A stretch of 64,000 bases of DNA. Source: Candidatus Tepidiaquacellales bacterium OLB4/UTCHB1. Lineage in GTDB: Bacteria; Bacteroidota; Ignavibacteria; Tepidaquicellales; Tepidaquicellaceae. The notes beneath the pieces are model-generated. The model was not told the DNA's origin. It worked only from the letters and a program-made list of their open reading frames with translations, and searched no databases. The DNA is taken from NCBI GenBank assembly GCA_002050165.1, contig MWSW01000012.1, positions 62,001 through 126,000 of the forward strand, read 5' to 3'. The position numbers and the translations under genes were made by a program. How positions within the stretch are numbered: position 1 is the stretch's first letter; each line of letters starts with the position of its first letter. Below, one piece after another: positions 9,456-18,379 of this stretch.

Positions 9456-9767
9456 CTATTTTTCAATTTCCATTTTCAGTAATGCGGAAGCAAGTGTTTT
9501 ACCCTGTGCATCAAGCTTCAGCGATACCGTCCCTCCTCCGCCGAGTGTATTGTGCAAAATGAAATTTAGAGCGTTAATGTTCGGTAATTCGTAACGCTCA
9601 ACTTCACCTTCACAAATTCCGGTAAAAAACTCTTTCACTTTTTCAGCAGTTACCTCCCTCCGGATTAACTCGTAATCCTCTTTATTGTAGGCAATCAAAC
9701 CGATATTTGCAGCGTCGCCTTTATCACCACTCCTGCCGTGACAAATGTCTTTGAGTTTAATTTTCAT
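9456..9767 (-). CDS. AtuA-like C-terminal (ferredoxin-fold) domain protein
   Basis: 103 residues matching the small domain that follows the AtuA/DUF1446 acyclic-terpene-utilisation protein: ARSGDKGD-type signature (here HGRSGDKGDAANIGLIA, residues 9-25) and HNTLGGGGTVSL near 77-88. In many genomes this domain is a separate short gene next to the large AtuA gene; the partner is not in this window. The exact biochemical function is unknown. Confidence 0.75.
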   Translation of the reverse strand: MKIKLKDICHGRSGDKGDAANIGLIAYNKEDYELIRREVTAEKVKEFFTGICEGEVERYELPNINALNFILHNTLGGGGTVSLKLDAQGKTLASALLKMEIEK

Positions 9768-10066
9768 TTCCTTTGGTATGTTGCTTAAGTTAAAATCTGA
9801 TTAATCTACCGGATAGGAAGATAAAAATCAGAATTCACTTTCTTTAAATACTTTCGCAAAAAATGAGCGGACTCATTCAACTCCCTATTTATCCGGGTTT
9901 GTAACCTAAACCCAAAAATCTAAAAACAAACTTATAAAATACTAAAATTCTAAAATATCTGAAATATAACTTATCGTCCTAAAGTAAAATTCGATTTCAA
10001 TTTTTTTTTACCAATAACTCCCCTTTAATATTAAAGGATGATTAGATATTTTGTGTAAAAATCAAG

Positions 10067-11659
10067 ATGAAAACCATATTTCTAATATTTTTCCTCCTTT
10101 TATTTTCATCATCCGGAAATACTTTTTCCAAAACAAACGGTCTTAGCTTCGGTGATATCATCTGGCAGATTATTGTACCGGATAACCCTGGAACTTCGTT
10201 TCAGGACAAACAAATAAGGAGCCTGAAACAAATTCCGGACGTAAATAACGACGGTATAAATGAAGTTATCGTTGCTACTGAAAATTACTGGACACTTTGT
10301 TATGACGGGTCAAACGGAAATCTTATCTGGCAGTTCAGTACATACTTCGGCAGCATAAATACCGGATCAGTTGACTGGGAAGATGCGGTAGATATTTCTG
10401 ATGTCAATAACGATGGTATTTCTGACGTAGTAATCGGATGTGCCGGTGGAAATGAAATGGTTTACGCGTTGAACGGTTTAAACGGTAATGTCCTTTGGGA
10501 ATATGGAAATCCCAATAGCACAAGTGATGGCGATATTAAAGCAGTAAGCATAAAATACGATTTCAACGGTGATGGTGTAAAAGACGTACTTGTTTCAGCA
10601 AGCGGAACATCCAACGGCGGAAGGCACTCCGCTATTTGTTTAAACGCTTTAAACGGAAACGAAATATTTGTTCGTGTGTTGCAACAAACTTTCACTGATG
10701 ATGTTGTAGCTACTGAATCTGGTGGTGCTATCGGCGCAAATTATAATGGGGCACCGTACAGTATTACCGGTCTCGATTCTGCAGGAAATATTATTTGGAA
10801 CTCGCCTGCGCCGAGCGTTATTTGGAGCCTTAAAGAAATTCCGGATGTGAATAACGATAACGGTAAAGATATTCTCGGTCTTAGCGGATTTAACGCATCA
10901 ATATATTGTCTTACCGGAGATGCAGGTGCATCAGTCTGGAGCAATACGCTCGGTACCGGAAATAACGGTAAAATTGCTTTACTCGATGATGCCAATGGAA
11001 ATAATTCAATTGACTTCACGCTCTCAGCGCCTCAGGTTGCTTACCGGATTGATTCAAAAACCGGAACAACTATCTGGTCAAAAAGTCTCAATTCATCTTA
11101 TATCCGAGGAGTTGATAATTTAGGAGATGTTAACATTGATGGTATAGACGATATCGTTTTCGCAACCCAACTTCCACCACGATTGTTAGTCCTGAATGGC
11201 GCGGATGGTAATATATTATTTGATTATAGTTTCGGTAGCTCTATAAATGAACGAGGTGACAGGGCTACTGTGCTTAACGACATTAATTCTAACGGCATCA
11301 ATGAATTTCTCGGCGGCAATCGCGAAGGCAGAGTCATTTGTTTTTATGGTGGCAATGGTATTATCCAATCAGCTGCTTCCGGAGATGAACTCCCGGATGA
11401 ATTTAGTCTCAGACAAAATTATCCCAACCCGTTTAACCCTTCAACGGTGATTGAATTCGAACTCCCCCATCGTAGCTTCGTAACTTTAAAAGTTTTCAAT
11501 ACCATTGGAAAAGAGGTTAATACAATTGTCAGCTCTGAGTTGAATCACGGATTGCATAGGTTTACATTTGAAGCGGAAAATCTACCTGCCGGCTTATATT
11601 TCTATACTCTGAATGCAGATAATTTTCGGGAAACAAAAAGAATGATTTTAATAAAATAG
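10067..11659 (+). CDS. Secreted PQQ/FG-GAP-type beta-propeller with type A C-terminal sorting domain
   Basis: 530 residues. A signal peptide (about 1-20) is followed by repeated blades of the form DVNNDGINEV, LNGLNGNVLWEY, DFNGDGVKDVL, characteristic of FG-GAP/VCBS and PQQ-like propeller repeats with Asp/Asn calcium loops. The last ~85 residues are a type A sorting domain (SLRQNYPNPFNPSTVIEFELP ... GLYFYTL ... RMILIK, given in parts), the signal for type IX secretion and surface attachment or release. Its role is probably extracellular binding; no catalytic motif is seen. The 299 bp upstream (9768-10066) hold no gene. Confidence 0.85.
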   Translation: MKTIFLIFFLLLFSSSGNTFSKTNGLSFGDIIWQIIVPDNPGTSFQDKQIRSLKQIPDVNNDGINEVIVATENYWTLCYDGSNGNLIWQFSTYFGSINTGSVDWEDAVDISDVNNDGISDVVIGCAGGNEMVYALNGLNGNVLWEYGNPNSTSDGDIKAVSIKYDFNGDGVKDVLVSASGTSNGGRHSAICLNALNGNEIFVRVLQQTFTDDVVATESGGAIGANYNGAPYSITGLDSAGNIIWNSPAPSVIWSLKEIPDVNNDNGKDILGLSGFNASIYCLTGDAGASVWSNTLGTGNNGKIALLDDANGNNSIDFTLSAPQVAYRIDSKTGTTIWSKSLNSSYIRGVDNLGDVNIDGIDDIVFATQLPPRLLVLNGADGNILFDYSFGSSINERGDRATVLNDINSNGINEFLGGNREGRVICFYGGNGIIQSAASGDELPDEFSLRQNYPNPFNPSTVIEFELPHRSFVTLKVFNTIGKEVNTIVSSELNHGLHRFTFEAENLPAGLYFYTLNADNFRETKRMILIK

Positions 11660-11789
11660 TCTCATTTTTCGGACACGGTAAAAATTATTTGATTTTTAAG
11701 TAAACGTTATTAACGGGATTTCGGACATATGAAATTTTATAAACTAAATTAATTTCAACAAAGGGATAAACAAAAGGAAAGGTTTCAAA

Positions 11790-12224
11790 ATGGATTTGTT
11801 CATGAAAGCTGCTATTGATGAAGCTAAAAAAAGCTTGGGAACGGGTGGAATACCAATAGGTTCGGTTTTGGTTAAAGGCGGAGAGATAATCGGCAGGGGT
11901 CACAACAAACGGGTTCAGGAAAACAATCCGGTGATGCACGCAGAAACCGATGCACTGCATAACGCAGGACGGATTGGGTCATACCGAAACACAGTTTTAT
12001 ATTCAACTTTGATGCCTTGTTATTTCTGCGCCGGCGCTGCCGTTCAATTCGGTATAAGCAAAGTGGTTGTTGGAGAATCTAAAACATTCACTGGAGCGCG
12101 GAAGTTTATGGAAGACCACGGAATCACTGTTGTTGATTTGAATTTACCGGAGTGCATCGAAATGATGGAAAAATTTATTAACGAAAACCCAAAATTATGG
12201 CAGGAAGATATAGGTGAATTGTAG
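11790..12224 (+). CDS. Cytosine deaminase, yeast FCY1-like
   Basis: 144-residue zinc deaminase: His50-x-Glu52 (MHAET) and Cys77-x-x-Cys80 (MPCYFC) bind zinc and activate water. Beyond the general tadA/CDA fold, the order GRGHNKR, VVVGES and a C-terminal NPKLWQEDIGEL resembles fungal cytosine deaminase (which ends similarly with a D/W-x-E-D-I-G-E stretch), more than tRNA adenosine deaminase. Likely reaction: cytosine to uracil in base salvage; guanine deaminase is an alternative. A good Shine-Dalgarno (AAAGGAAAGG) precedes the ATG. It is the last backbone gene before the foreign block. Confidence 0.8.
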   Translation: MDLFMKAAIDEAKKSLGTGGIPIGSVLVKGGEIIGRGHNKRVQENNPVMHAETDALHNAGRIGSYRNTVLYSTLMPCYFCAGAAVQFGISKVVVGESKTFTGARKFMEDHGITVVDLNLPECIEMMEKFINENPKLWQEDIGEL

Positions 12225-12274
12225 ATCTCTAATTTGACAAAAATAATCCAACCCGTTTTCATGAACATGTTCAC

Positions 12275-12520
12275 CTAATCAGATATCACGATGTGTTTAG
12301 AGATTTGTTTCCACCATTGTTGTAATGGAGCAAATTCAAAGAACATGTTGTACAGCATTGACCTCACCCGCCCCACGGCACCAAATACAAGATTGCTGGC
12401 GCCGATTGTACCGAACTGTGCATCCGCTGTTACGATAATTTTTATTCCCGCCTCGCGCGCAGCATTTAGCATTTCGTTTATATGATCGTAATCAGAACGC
12501 AAGTCACCTTCCGTTCGCAC
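12275..12520 (-). pseudogene. Unrecognised gene fragment next to the xanthine dehydrogenase cassette
   Basis: About 81 codons (GTG start at 12520 if any) encoding an alpha/beta-looking stretch (LNAAREAGIKIIVTADAQFG, then SNLVFGAVG) without a recognisable family. Just upstream, a different frame is open (beginning MYVNHEWLLVRAEL near 12565), so a frameshift or a splice between two pieces is likely. Its C-terminal codons run through the left copy of the 25-nt direct repeat described separately. Base composition here moves from AT-rich backbone to the GC-richer cassette. Confidence 0.35.
12317..12341 (+). repeat. Left copy of short direct repeat flanking the xdh cassette
   Basis: 25 nt (TTGTTGTAATGGAGCAAATT and CAAAG) that recur in direct orientation at 16577-16600 with one substitution and one missing A. 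The pair brackets a 4.2-kb block of different base composition. It could be a target-site or recombination scar, or chance. Confidence 0.45.
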
Positions 12521-12560
12521 AGTTCAGCCCGAACCAGCAACCATTCGTGGTTAACATACA

Positions 12561-14873
12561 TCAGGACGCTGACCTTGCTTTCGTGATCGCGCGCAATACC
12601 TCTTCCGGCGTTGCCGGGGCATTGAGGACTATGGGGCCTTTCCCCGTGGCAGCTATGGCATCCTTTATTGCCAGAAACACCGATACGCTCAGCATCAGGG
12701 GTGGCTCACCAACAGCCTTGGAGCGGTAAACAGTGTTTTCTTGATTTTCACGATCAAACAGGGCAACGCGAAAATCATCGGGAATATCGCGGCTTGTAGG
12801 AATTTTGTAAGTGCTGGGAGCATGAGTTTTGAGCACACCCTTCTCATCCCAATATAGCTCCTCCGACGTCAGCCAGCCCGTCCCCTGCACAAAGCCACCC
12901 TCGATCTGGCCGATATCGATAGCCGGATTTAACGAATTACCGACATCGTGCAGGATATCGGTGCGCAAAATATTATACTCACCGGTCAATGTGTCGATAA
13001 TAACCTCGGATATCGCGGCGCCGTAAGCAAAATAAAAAAAGGGCCGACCTTTTGCCGCTTCCTTATCCCAATGCAGTTTGGGTGTTCTGTAATACCCGGT
13101 TGAAGACAGTGAAACACGGTTCTCATAGGCGTGGGAGACCAATTCCGCAAAATTAACAAGCTGGCTGCCTATGCGGACGCCCTCTTTTTCAAAGCGGATA
13201 GCATCTTTTTCAACATCAAAATGCCTGGCAGCAAAATCAACCAGGCGCTCCTTAATAATCCGAGCCGCAGCCTGCGCTGCCTTACCGTTCAAATCCGAAC
13301 CGCTGGATGCTGCTGTTGCCGATGTATTGGGTACCTTGCCCGTACTCGTTGCGGTAATTTTAACCCGGCTAATATCGACATTGAATTCCGCGGCAACGAC
13401 CTGGGCGACCTTGGTATGAAGCCCCTGCCCCATTTCTGTTCCGCCGTGATTGAGATGAATGCTTCCATCCTTGTAAACATGAATTAAGGCACCTGCCTGA
13501 TTGAGCATTTTTAGAGTAAAGCTGATGCCGAATTTCACCGGGGTTAAGGCGATACCTTTTTTCAGGATCCTGTTCCTATCATTGAAGGTGCGGATATCCT
13601 CAATGCGCCTTGCATATTCGCCTGTTGCTTCCAGACGGGCAAGGATATCGGGGAGGATATTATCTTCCACCGTCATGCCGTAATGTGTGGTGCAGCGGTT
13701 TTCAAGCGCTCCGGCGGCGTCATAAAGATTGATTTTCCGTACAGCCAGCGGGTCTTTGCCAAGATATCTTGCGATTTCATCGATAATATTCTCAATGACC
13801 AGCAGACCCTGCGGGCCGCCGAAACCACGGAACGCCGTGTGCGAAACCATATTGGTCTTGCAGCGATATGCCGTTATGCGGGCATTGCCCAAATAATAGG
13901 CATTGTCAGAATGAAACATGGCGCGATCTACAACCGCATTTGAAAGATCCGCCGACATACCGCAATTAGCGGCAAGATCGATCTCAATTCCCTCTATCCG
14001 ACCTTGTTCGTCAAACCCTACCTTCCAGGCTGCATGAAAGGGATGACGCTTGCCGGTCAGGGTCATGTCATCGTCCCTGTCCAGCCGCAACTTGACTGGG
14101 CTGCCGGTTTTGCTTGCAAGCAGTGCGGCGATACAAGCAATCAGCGAGGCCTGGCTCTCTTTCCCCCCAAATGCACCGCCCATCCGCCGTACATCAACCG
14201 TAACCGCATGATCCGAAAGGCCAAGCACCCGCGCGATCAGATGTTGCACCTCGGAGGGGTGCTGCGTTGATGACCAGCAGTGCATGTCACCGCTTTCCTG
14301 CGGCGTCGCCATGGCGATCTGACCTTCAAGGTAGAAATGATCCTGACCGCCAATCTCAAGTTCTCCCTGCAGGCGGTGAGCCGCTTTTTCTATGCCTGCA
14401 GTACTGTCGCCAATTTGCATCGTACAGGTTTCGCCGACAAAGGATTGCGCCTTGATGGCATCGCGCACGTTCAAAAGCGCCGGCAACTCCTCATATTCGA
14501 TAACGGCTTTATGCGCGGCCTTTCGGGCAAGCTCTCTCGTCGTTGCCGCCACTGCCAGTACGGCCTGACCCGCGTAAAAGACCTCATCTTCGGCAAAAAC
14601 CGGATCACCACTGAATACTGGTGCAACATCATTTATACCGGGAATATCCGCTGCCGTAATTACGGCATGGACGCCATCGCTGTAACATTCAGATATATCT
14701 ATTTTCCTGATGCGGGCGTGGGCATAAGAACTTTGCAGCACATATGCATGAAGACATCCCTGCGGCTCCCGGATATCGTCTGTGTAAACAGCTTCCCCCG
14801 ATACATGCAGCGTCGCGCTGTCATGGGGAATCGCTTCCCCGACGCCGCCCTTTATTACCGTCTTATCCGTCAT
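12561..14873 (-). CDS. xdhB: Xanthine dehydrogenase, molybdenum-binding subunit
   Basis: 770 residues, full length for XdhB. The fold opens with GEAVYTDDI, followed by molybdopterin contacts GGAFGGKE (about 229), RGFGGPQG (about 346) and GTEMGQG (about 478). The catalytic glutamate lies in KAVGEPPLM near 723. The enzyme oxidises hypoxanthine and xanthine to uric acid at a Mo-sulfido centre, passing electrons to the XdhA subunit. The gene starts inside the last codons of xdhA (11-bp overlap). Codon and base use are clearly GC-richer than the flanking backbone, and the sequence reads like a proteobacterial XdhB, so transfer or misassembly is likely. No xdhC chaperone gene is in the window. Confidence 0.92.
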   Translation of the reverse strand: MTDKTVIKGGVGEAIPHDSATLHVSGEAVYTDDIREPQGCLHAYVLQSSYAHARIRKIDISECYSDGVHAVITAADIPGINDVAPVFSGDPVFAEDEVFYAGQAVLAVAATTRELARKAAHKAVIEYEELPALLNVRDAIKAQSFVGETCTMQIGDSTAGIEKAAHRLQGELEIGGQDHFYLEGQIAMATPQESGDMHCWSSTQHPSEVQHLIARVLGLSDHAVTVDVRRMGGAFGGKESQASLIACIAALLASKTGSPVKLRLDRDDDMTLTGKRHPFHAAWKVGFDEQGRIEGIEIDLAANCGMSADLSNAVVDRAMFHSDNAYYLGNARITAYRCKTNMVSHTAFRGFGGPQGLLVIENIIDEIARYLGKDPLAVRKINLYDAAGALENRCTTHYGMTVEDNILPDILARLEATGEYARRIEDIRTFNDRNRILKKGIALTPVKFGISFTLKMLNQAGALIHVYKDGSIHLNHGGTEMGQGLHTKVAQVVAAEFNVDISRVKITATSTGKVPNTSATAASSGSDLNGKAAQAAARIIKERLVDFAARHFDVEKDAIRFEKEGVRIGSQLVNFAELVSHAYENRVSLSSTGYYRTPKLHWDKEAAKGRPFFYFAYGAAISEVIIDTLTGEYNILRTDILHDVGNSLNPAIDIGQIEGGFVQGTGWLTSEELYWDEKGVLKTHAPSTYKIPTSRDIPDDFRVALFDRENQENTVYRSKAVGEPPLMLSVSVFLAIKDAIAATGKGPIVLNAPATPEEVLRAITKARSAS

Positions 14874-16305
14874 TGCCGTAGATTCTTAATTTAGTTCCGG
14901 GCTCGCTGGTTTCGATATAGAAACGATAAAGCAGATTTTGCGCGCTCACCATGCGGTATTCAGCCGATGCCCGCATATCCTTAATGGGAGTGTAATCCTG
15001 CGCCAGAAATTGCATTGCCTCCCGCACGGTTTCATCAGTCCACTGCCTGCCCGTAAGGTATTTTTCGACATTAAGGGCGCGCTTCGGGGTCGCCGCCATA
15101 CCGCCAAAAGCTATTCTGGCGCTTTTAATGGTTTTGCCGTCCATCGTCAGGGCAAAGGCGGAGCAAACAGCCGAGATATCCTGATCGAACCGTTTGGATA
15201 ACTTGTAAGTTTTAAACAGGACATTAGCCGCTTTACCCGGAACGATGATTTTTTCAATGAATTCACCCGGCATCCGGTCCTGTTTACCGTAGGAGATAAA
15301 ATAATCTTCCAAAGCAATCATCCTCACGCCCGCAGCAGAGCGCAAAACCAGCTTCGCGCCCAGAGCGATCAATGGCGGCATGCCATCACCGATGGGCGAA
15401 CCGTTGGCAATATTGCCGCCAACAGTACCAGAATTCCTTATCTGGGTCGAGGCAAAGCGCTGCAGCAGCACCTCCATGCTTTCATCATAAGCCGCCAGTT
15501 TTTCAAATGCCTGCGTATAACTTACCGCTGCGCCAATCTCCAGATTGCCGTCGGTTTCATTTATTTCATGCAGTTCTGCAATGGCGCCCGTGTAAATCAG
15601 GGTCATAAGGAGCTTATGCTGCTTCGTTACCCACAGCCCGACATCCGTACCGCCGGCAAGAAGTATCGCCTCAGGATTTTCGGTAACAAGGCCGGCAAGT
15701 TCATCCGCCGTCCGGGGCGCAAAATATTTCTGCCCTTGCACCTCATAGGTCAACAGCGCATCTCGTTGCAGCGAACGAAGAAGCTGCGCATCTGACGGCA
15801 AGTGAACTTTCCCCTTGCGGGCAGCAATGCTTGCGGCATCGAGGATCGGGCGATAACCGGTGCAACGGCATAAATTTCCAGCAAGTGAATCCTGAATATC
15901 TTCCTTCGAGGGAACGGGTGTGTTCTCGAGCAATCCGACCAGCGACATGACAAAGCCCGGTGTACAAAAACCACATTGCGAGCCGTGACAATCCACCATG
16001 GCTTGTTGCACCGGATGAAGACTGCCACCAGCCAGTACCTTTAAATATTCGACAGTAATAAGGTGCTTGCCGTCCAGCACGGGCAAAAACATAATACAGC
16101 TATTCACCGTATGATATCTGATTGCGCCATTTGCCAGCGTACCGACAATGACTGTGCAGGCGCCGCAATCCCCTTCCGCGCAGCCTTCCTTGGTGCCGGT
16201 TAAATGTTCGACGGTCCGCAAATACTGCAGAACGGTTGTGGTCGGAGACAAATCCGCGACCTCCCGTAATTTTCCGTTAAGTATAAACCTGATCGTGTCG
16301 GCCAT
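14863..16305 (-). CDS. xdhA: Xanthine dehydrogenase, FeS/FAD subunit
   Basis: 480 residues. The N-terminal [2Fe-2S] domain has Cys42, Cys47, Cys50 and Cys70; the second cluster domain has Cys111, Cys114, Cys146 and Cys148 (CGFCTPG and CRCTGYRP). The FAD domain follows with LLAGGTDVGLW (215-225) and NSGTVGGNIANGSPIGD (291-307). Electrons go from the Mo centre in XdhB through both clusters to FAD and NAD. This is the XdhA/XdhB two-subunit arrangement of Proteobacteria such as Rhodobacter. Transcribed first, with xdhB overlapping downstream. It belongs to the same GC-rich foreign block. Confidence 0.92.
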   Translation of the reverse strand: MADTIRFILNGKLREVADLSPTTTVLQYLRTVEHLTGTKEGCAEGDCGACTVIVGTLANGAIRYHTVNSCIMFLPVLDGKHLITVEYLKVLAGGSLHPVQQAMVDCHGSQCGFCTPGFVMSLVGLLENTPVPSKEDIQDSLAGNLCRCTGYRPILDAASIAARKGKVHLPSDAQLLRSLQRDALLTYEVQGQKYFAPRTADELAGLVTENPEAILLAGGTDVGLWVTKQHKLLMTLIYTGAIAELHEINETDGNLEIGAAVSYTQAFEKLAAYDESMEVLLQRFASTQIRNSGTVGGNIANGSPIGDGMPPLIALGAKLVLRSAAGVRMIALEDYFISYGKQDRMPGEFIEKIIVPGKAANVLFKTYKLSKRFDQDISAVCSAFALTMDGKTIKSARIAFGGMAATPKRALNVEKYLTGRQWTDETVREAMQFLAQDYTPIKDMRASAEYRMVSAQNLLYRFYIETSEPGTKLRIYGNDG

Positions 16306-16594
16306 CTTTAATTGCTAATACATTTAAACCTAATAAGGAGTTTTATCTTAGTTGTCGTGCCACGCTTCAAAACCCTGATCGATTTACCATGCAATGATGG
16401 TGTGAGCCGGACGGTATATGCTTTGCCGGGCATGGCGATCTGCTGATATAAAAAGACATCGTCAAATTTATTGTTGCGGTATCAAGCTGATGTTGGTATA
16501 AAAACCCCTGACGATACGCGCCCAGTAAATAGCTACCAGACATATCGGGATTGCTTGCAACTGCTGGCATCAATCCTTGTTGTAGTGGAGCAAT
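16306..16594. other. Spacer region upstream of xdhA with gene scraps
   Basis: AT-rich just upstream of xdhA (16306-16350), then about 230 bp of mixed composition. On the minus strand, 16367-16600 is open and encodes a peptide with SNPDMSGSYLLGAYRQGFLY, which looks protein-like but is not recognisable and has no clear start. I see no intact gene, RNA or terminator here. Confidence 0.4.
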
Positions 16595-16600
16595 TCAAAG
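16577..16600 (+). repeat. Right copy of short direct repeat flanking the xdh cassette
   Basis: 24 nt (TTGTTGTAGTGGAGCAATTC AAAG), matching 12317-12341 with one substitution and one deletion. In the minus direction both copies can be read as FE-(F/L)-APLQQ if one base is restored, so they might be remnants of the same coding sequence. Confidence 0.45.
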
Positions 16601-16764
16601 GATGAGCGGGGTTTTGTCTGACCAGTCAATAGGTTTTTTACCATAAGTCATTCGATTCAATGAATATAGAAGAGCGACTATAGCTACCATAATAGGAATC
16701 ACAACAATATATGTCAGTACTTCAATAATTCTATAACTTAATACAATTATTGTAATATTTCAAC
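16595..16764 (-). pseudogene. C-terminal scrap of a membrane protein
   Basis: On the minus strand an open stretch of about 55 codons ends at a TGA (16597-16595). It encodes a hydrophobic helix (RIIEVLTYIVVIPIMVAIVA) followed by a polar tail with KKPIDWSDKTPLIL. No convincing start codon is present and the frame is closed just upstream, so it appears to be the tail of a larger gene. AT-rich, unlike xdhA next to it. Family unknown. Confidence 0.35.
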
Positions 16765-16852
16765 ACATTGGCAAAACTTGACGACATATCACTTGAACTC
16801 CTCTTTAATACAAAGGACTTTTTTGAAGGCATCAAGTCCGGCAACTATCAAT

Positions 16853-16899
16853 GTCTTGATTTGCTTTCAAAATGTTATTTGACGATTTTTGATTACAAT
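16853..16899 (+). repeat. Outlying degenerate CRISPR repeat
   Basis: A 47-nt sequence identical to the array repeat except at positions 3 and 4 (GTCT instead of GTTG), in the same orientation as the array but 3.5 kb to its left. No second repeat lies beside it. Sequence on both sides looks like pieces of unrelated coding DNA. Degenerate end repeats are common at the terminus of arrays, so this may be a true end of the array separated by insertions, or a join made through the repeat. Confidence 0.9.
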
Positions 16900-17043
16900 T
16901 TCCCGTCCTACGACTACAATTGCGATAATTCCCAGACCGGCGGTTGGGGGAACAACGAGGAAACTCCCGCATCGGTTACTGACGTATATATCGAGCTCTC
17001 GATGGGTGAAGATGGTTTTAATGATATGTCGCCTAATTGCTGA
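16900..17043 (+). other. Foreign coding scrap between outlying repeat and IS256 element
   Basis: Directly after the outlying repeat the plus strand stays open to a TGA at 17041-17043, encoding about 47 residues (FPSYDYNCDNSQTGGWGNNE, then EETPASVTDVYIELSMGEDG) of plausible protein composition and higher GC. The frame is joined to codons read from the CRISPR repeat, so it has no start of its own. I do not recognise it. It ends next to the broken 3' end of the transposase. Confidence 0.35.
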
Positions 17044-17044
17044 C

Positions 17045-18055
17045 TCATTTGTATTGAACCCGGTTTGGAAATGTCTCGGCTACTTCCTTATTTGTCTGGT
17101 AATAAACGTTTCTAATCTTTTCAAGCACTCTGCTTCTATGTTCATCAGGTAACTTGTTGGCTATGTTACGTAGCTTATGGGCTATACATCTTTGATGTTT
17201 CGTTGTGGTTAATACTTCCGATATTGCTTTTTTTAATCCTGTCGAACCGTCACTGATAATAAGCAGTGGTTCTCTTAATCCTCTGTCAAGCATGTGTCTG
17301 AAAAACTCTTTCCATGTCTGTGTGTTTTCTTTATTACCTAATGAGAGATGAAGCATTTGTTTGGTTCCGTCAGAAAGTATTGCCCAGGCACATAGTATAG
17401 CTTCCTTCCTGCTCTTTTGTTTTCGCATACTTTCATAAACTCCATCTACAAATAAATAAACCACGTCGAGATCACTGAGGTCTCGTGTTGAAAATTCTTC
17501 ATATTCCCTCTGGAGACTTTGATTGATCATGCTTACCGAACTCCTGCTTAAGATTGGTGATCCGGTTTGGTCAACCAATACTTTCTCAAGGTCTCGTGTC
17601 GAACATCCTCTCAAATACATCTGGGTTATCATCTTTTCAAACTCAGGACAAATTCGTTTGTTGTTTTGCATAAACACACTTCGGTATGGCTCATCGGTGT
17701 TGCGTAACTGGGGAACGTCTATCGGAATTTTGCCTACCTGAGTTTTGATTGTATAGTTCTCATATCCGTTACGGTATATCGGTTTAGCGGATTTTTCATA
17801 AGTCAAAGCTGAGTCATTGGAATCGTAATCGTCATGATCTTGACGATTCCCTTGTTTATTCTCAGGGCTTTCAATTCGTTGGTAATAATCCCTTCCTAAA
17901 TAACTTTTTACTTCCTCTTCAAGAATTAATTGAATTTCCTTTTTTAAGGTCTTTCTGATTAACTCCGAGATGATATTCTCAGAATTGTTACGACTCTCAA
18001 GCAAGAGTTGAATTAACTCATTGCTAATTTGTGTTGATGGTTTTAATTTACCCAT
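17045..18055 (-). pseudogene. IS256-family transposase, 3' truncated
   Basis: 336 residues of a mutator/IS256 DDE transposase; family members are usually about 400. The N-terminal region, VPQLRNTDEPYRS, the GCSTRDLEKVL motif and CIAHKLRNIANKL are typical. The first two catalytic aspartates are visible as Asp204 (FVDGVY) and Asp269 (ISDGSTG), but the protein stops (NRVQYK-stop) before the region holding the catalytic glutamate. The break is at the junction with unrelated DNA at about 17,045-17,060. It should be inactive. AT-rich, like the backbone, so it may be native to this lineage. Confidence 0.88.
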
Positions 18056-18379
18056 GCGGTGTTGTTCTTTCTTTTAATTTGTATTTACAAAAAGGGTTTA
18101 TACAAATTTAAGAAAAGCAGCACCGTTTTTTTATGCCGATTTTTTACACCGGCAATCTTTTTACAGGAAATTTAAGACTTCACCATCGGGGCGAAGCATA
18201 TTTGACTTCCGGTTCATGTGGTATGGCTGGAAGGACCCTAAATCTAAGTAGATTTATCACCCCTATTCACATACCAGCTCATAAAACTTTCTTTCAGGGT
18301 GGAATAATATAGACAGAATAGAATTAAAATAATTTTTATTAAATAAAAATAAAGCAGTAACTCAGAAAGGATATGCAAA
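18056..18379. other. Upstream end of the IS256 element and promoter region of the next gene
   Basis: No gene. 18115-18165 has short inverted GCCG/CGGC motifs around a TTTTTTACACC stretch, plausibly the left terminal region of the insertion sequence, but I cannot fix the inverted repeat without its partner. 18300-18380 is very AT-rich and ends in an AGAAAGGA Shine-Dalgarno ahead of the plus-strand gene. Confidence 0.35.

Noticed and set aside
13131-13487. Plus-strand frame inside xdhB as a separate gene
   Set aside because: No start signal, and it lies wholly within a complete, conserved minus-strand enzyme.
14280-14894. 204-codon open frame antisense to xdhB/xdhA
   Set aside because: The GC-rich coding strand opens long antisense frames; the sense frames are unmistakable XdhB and XdhA.
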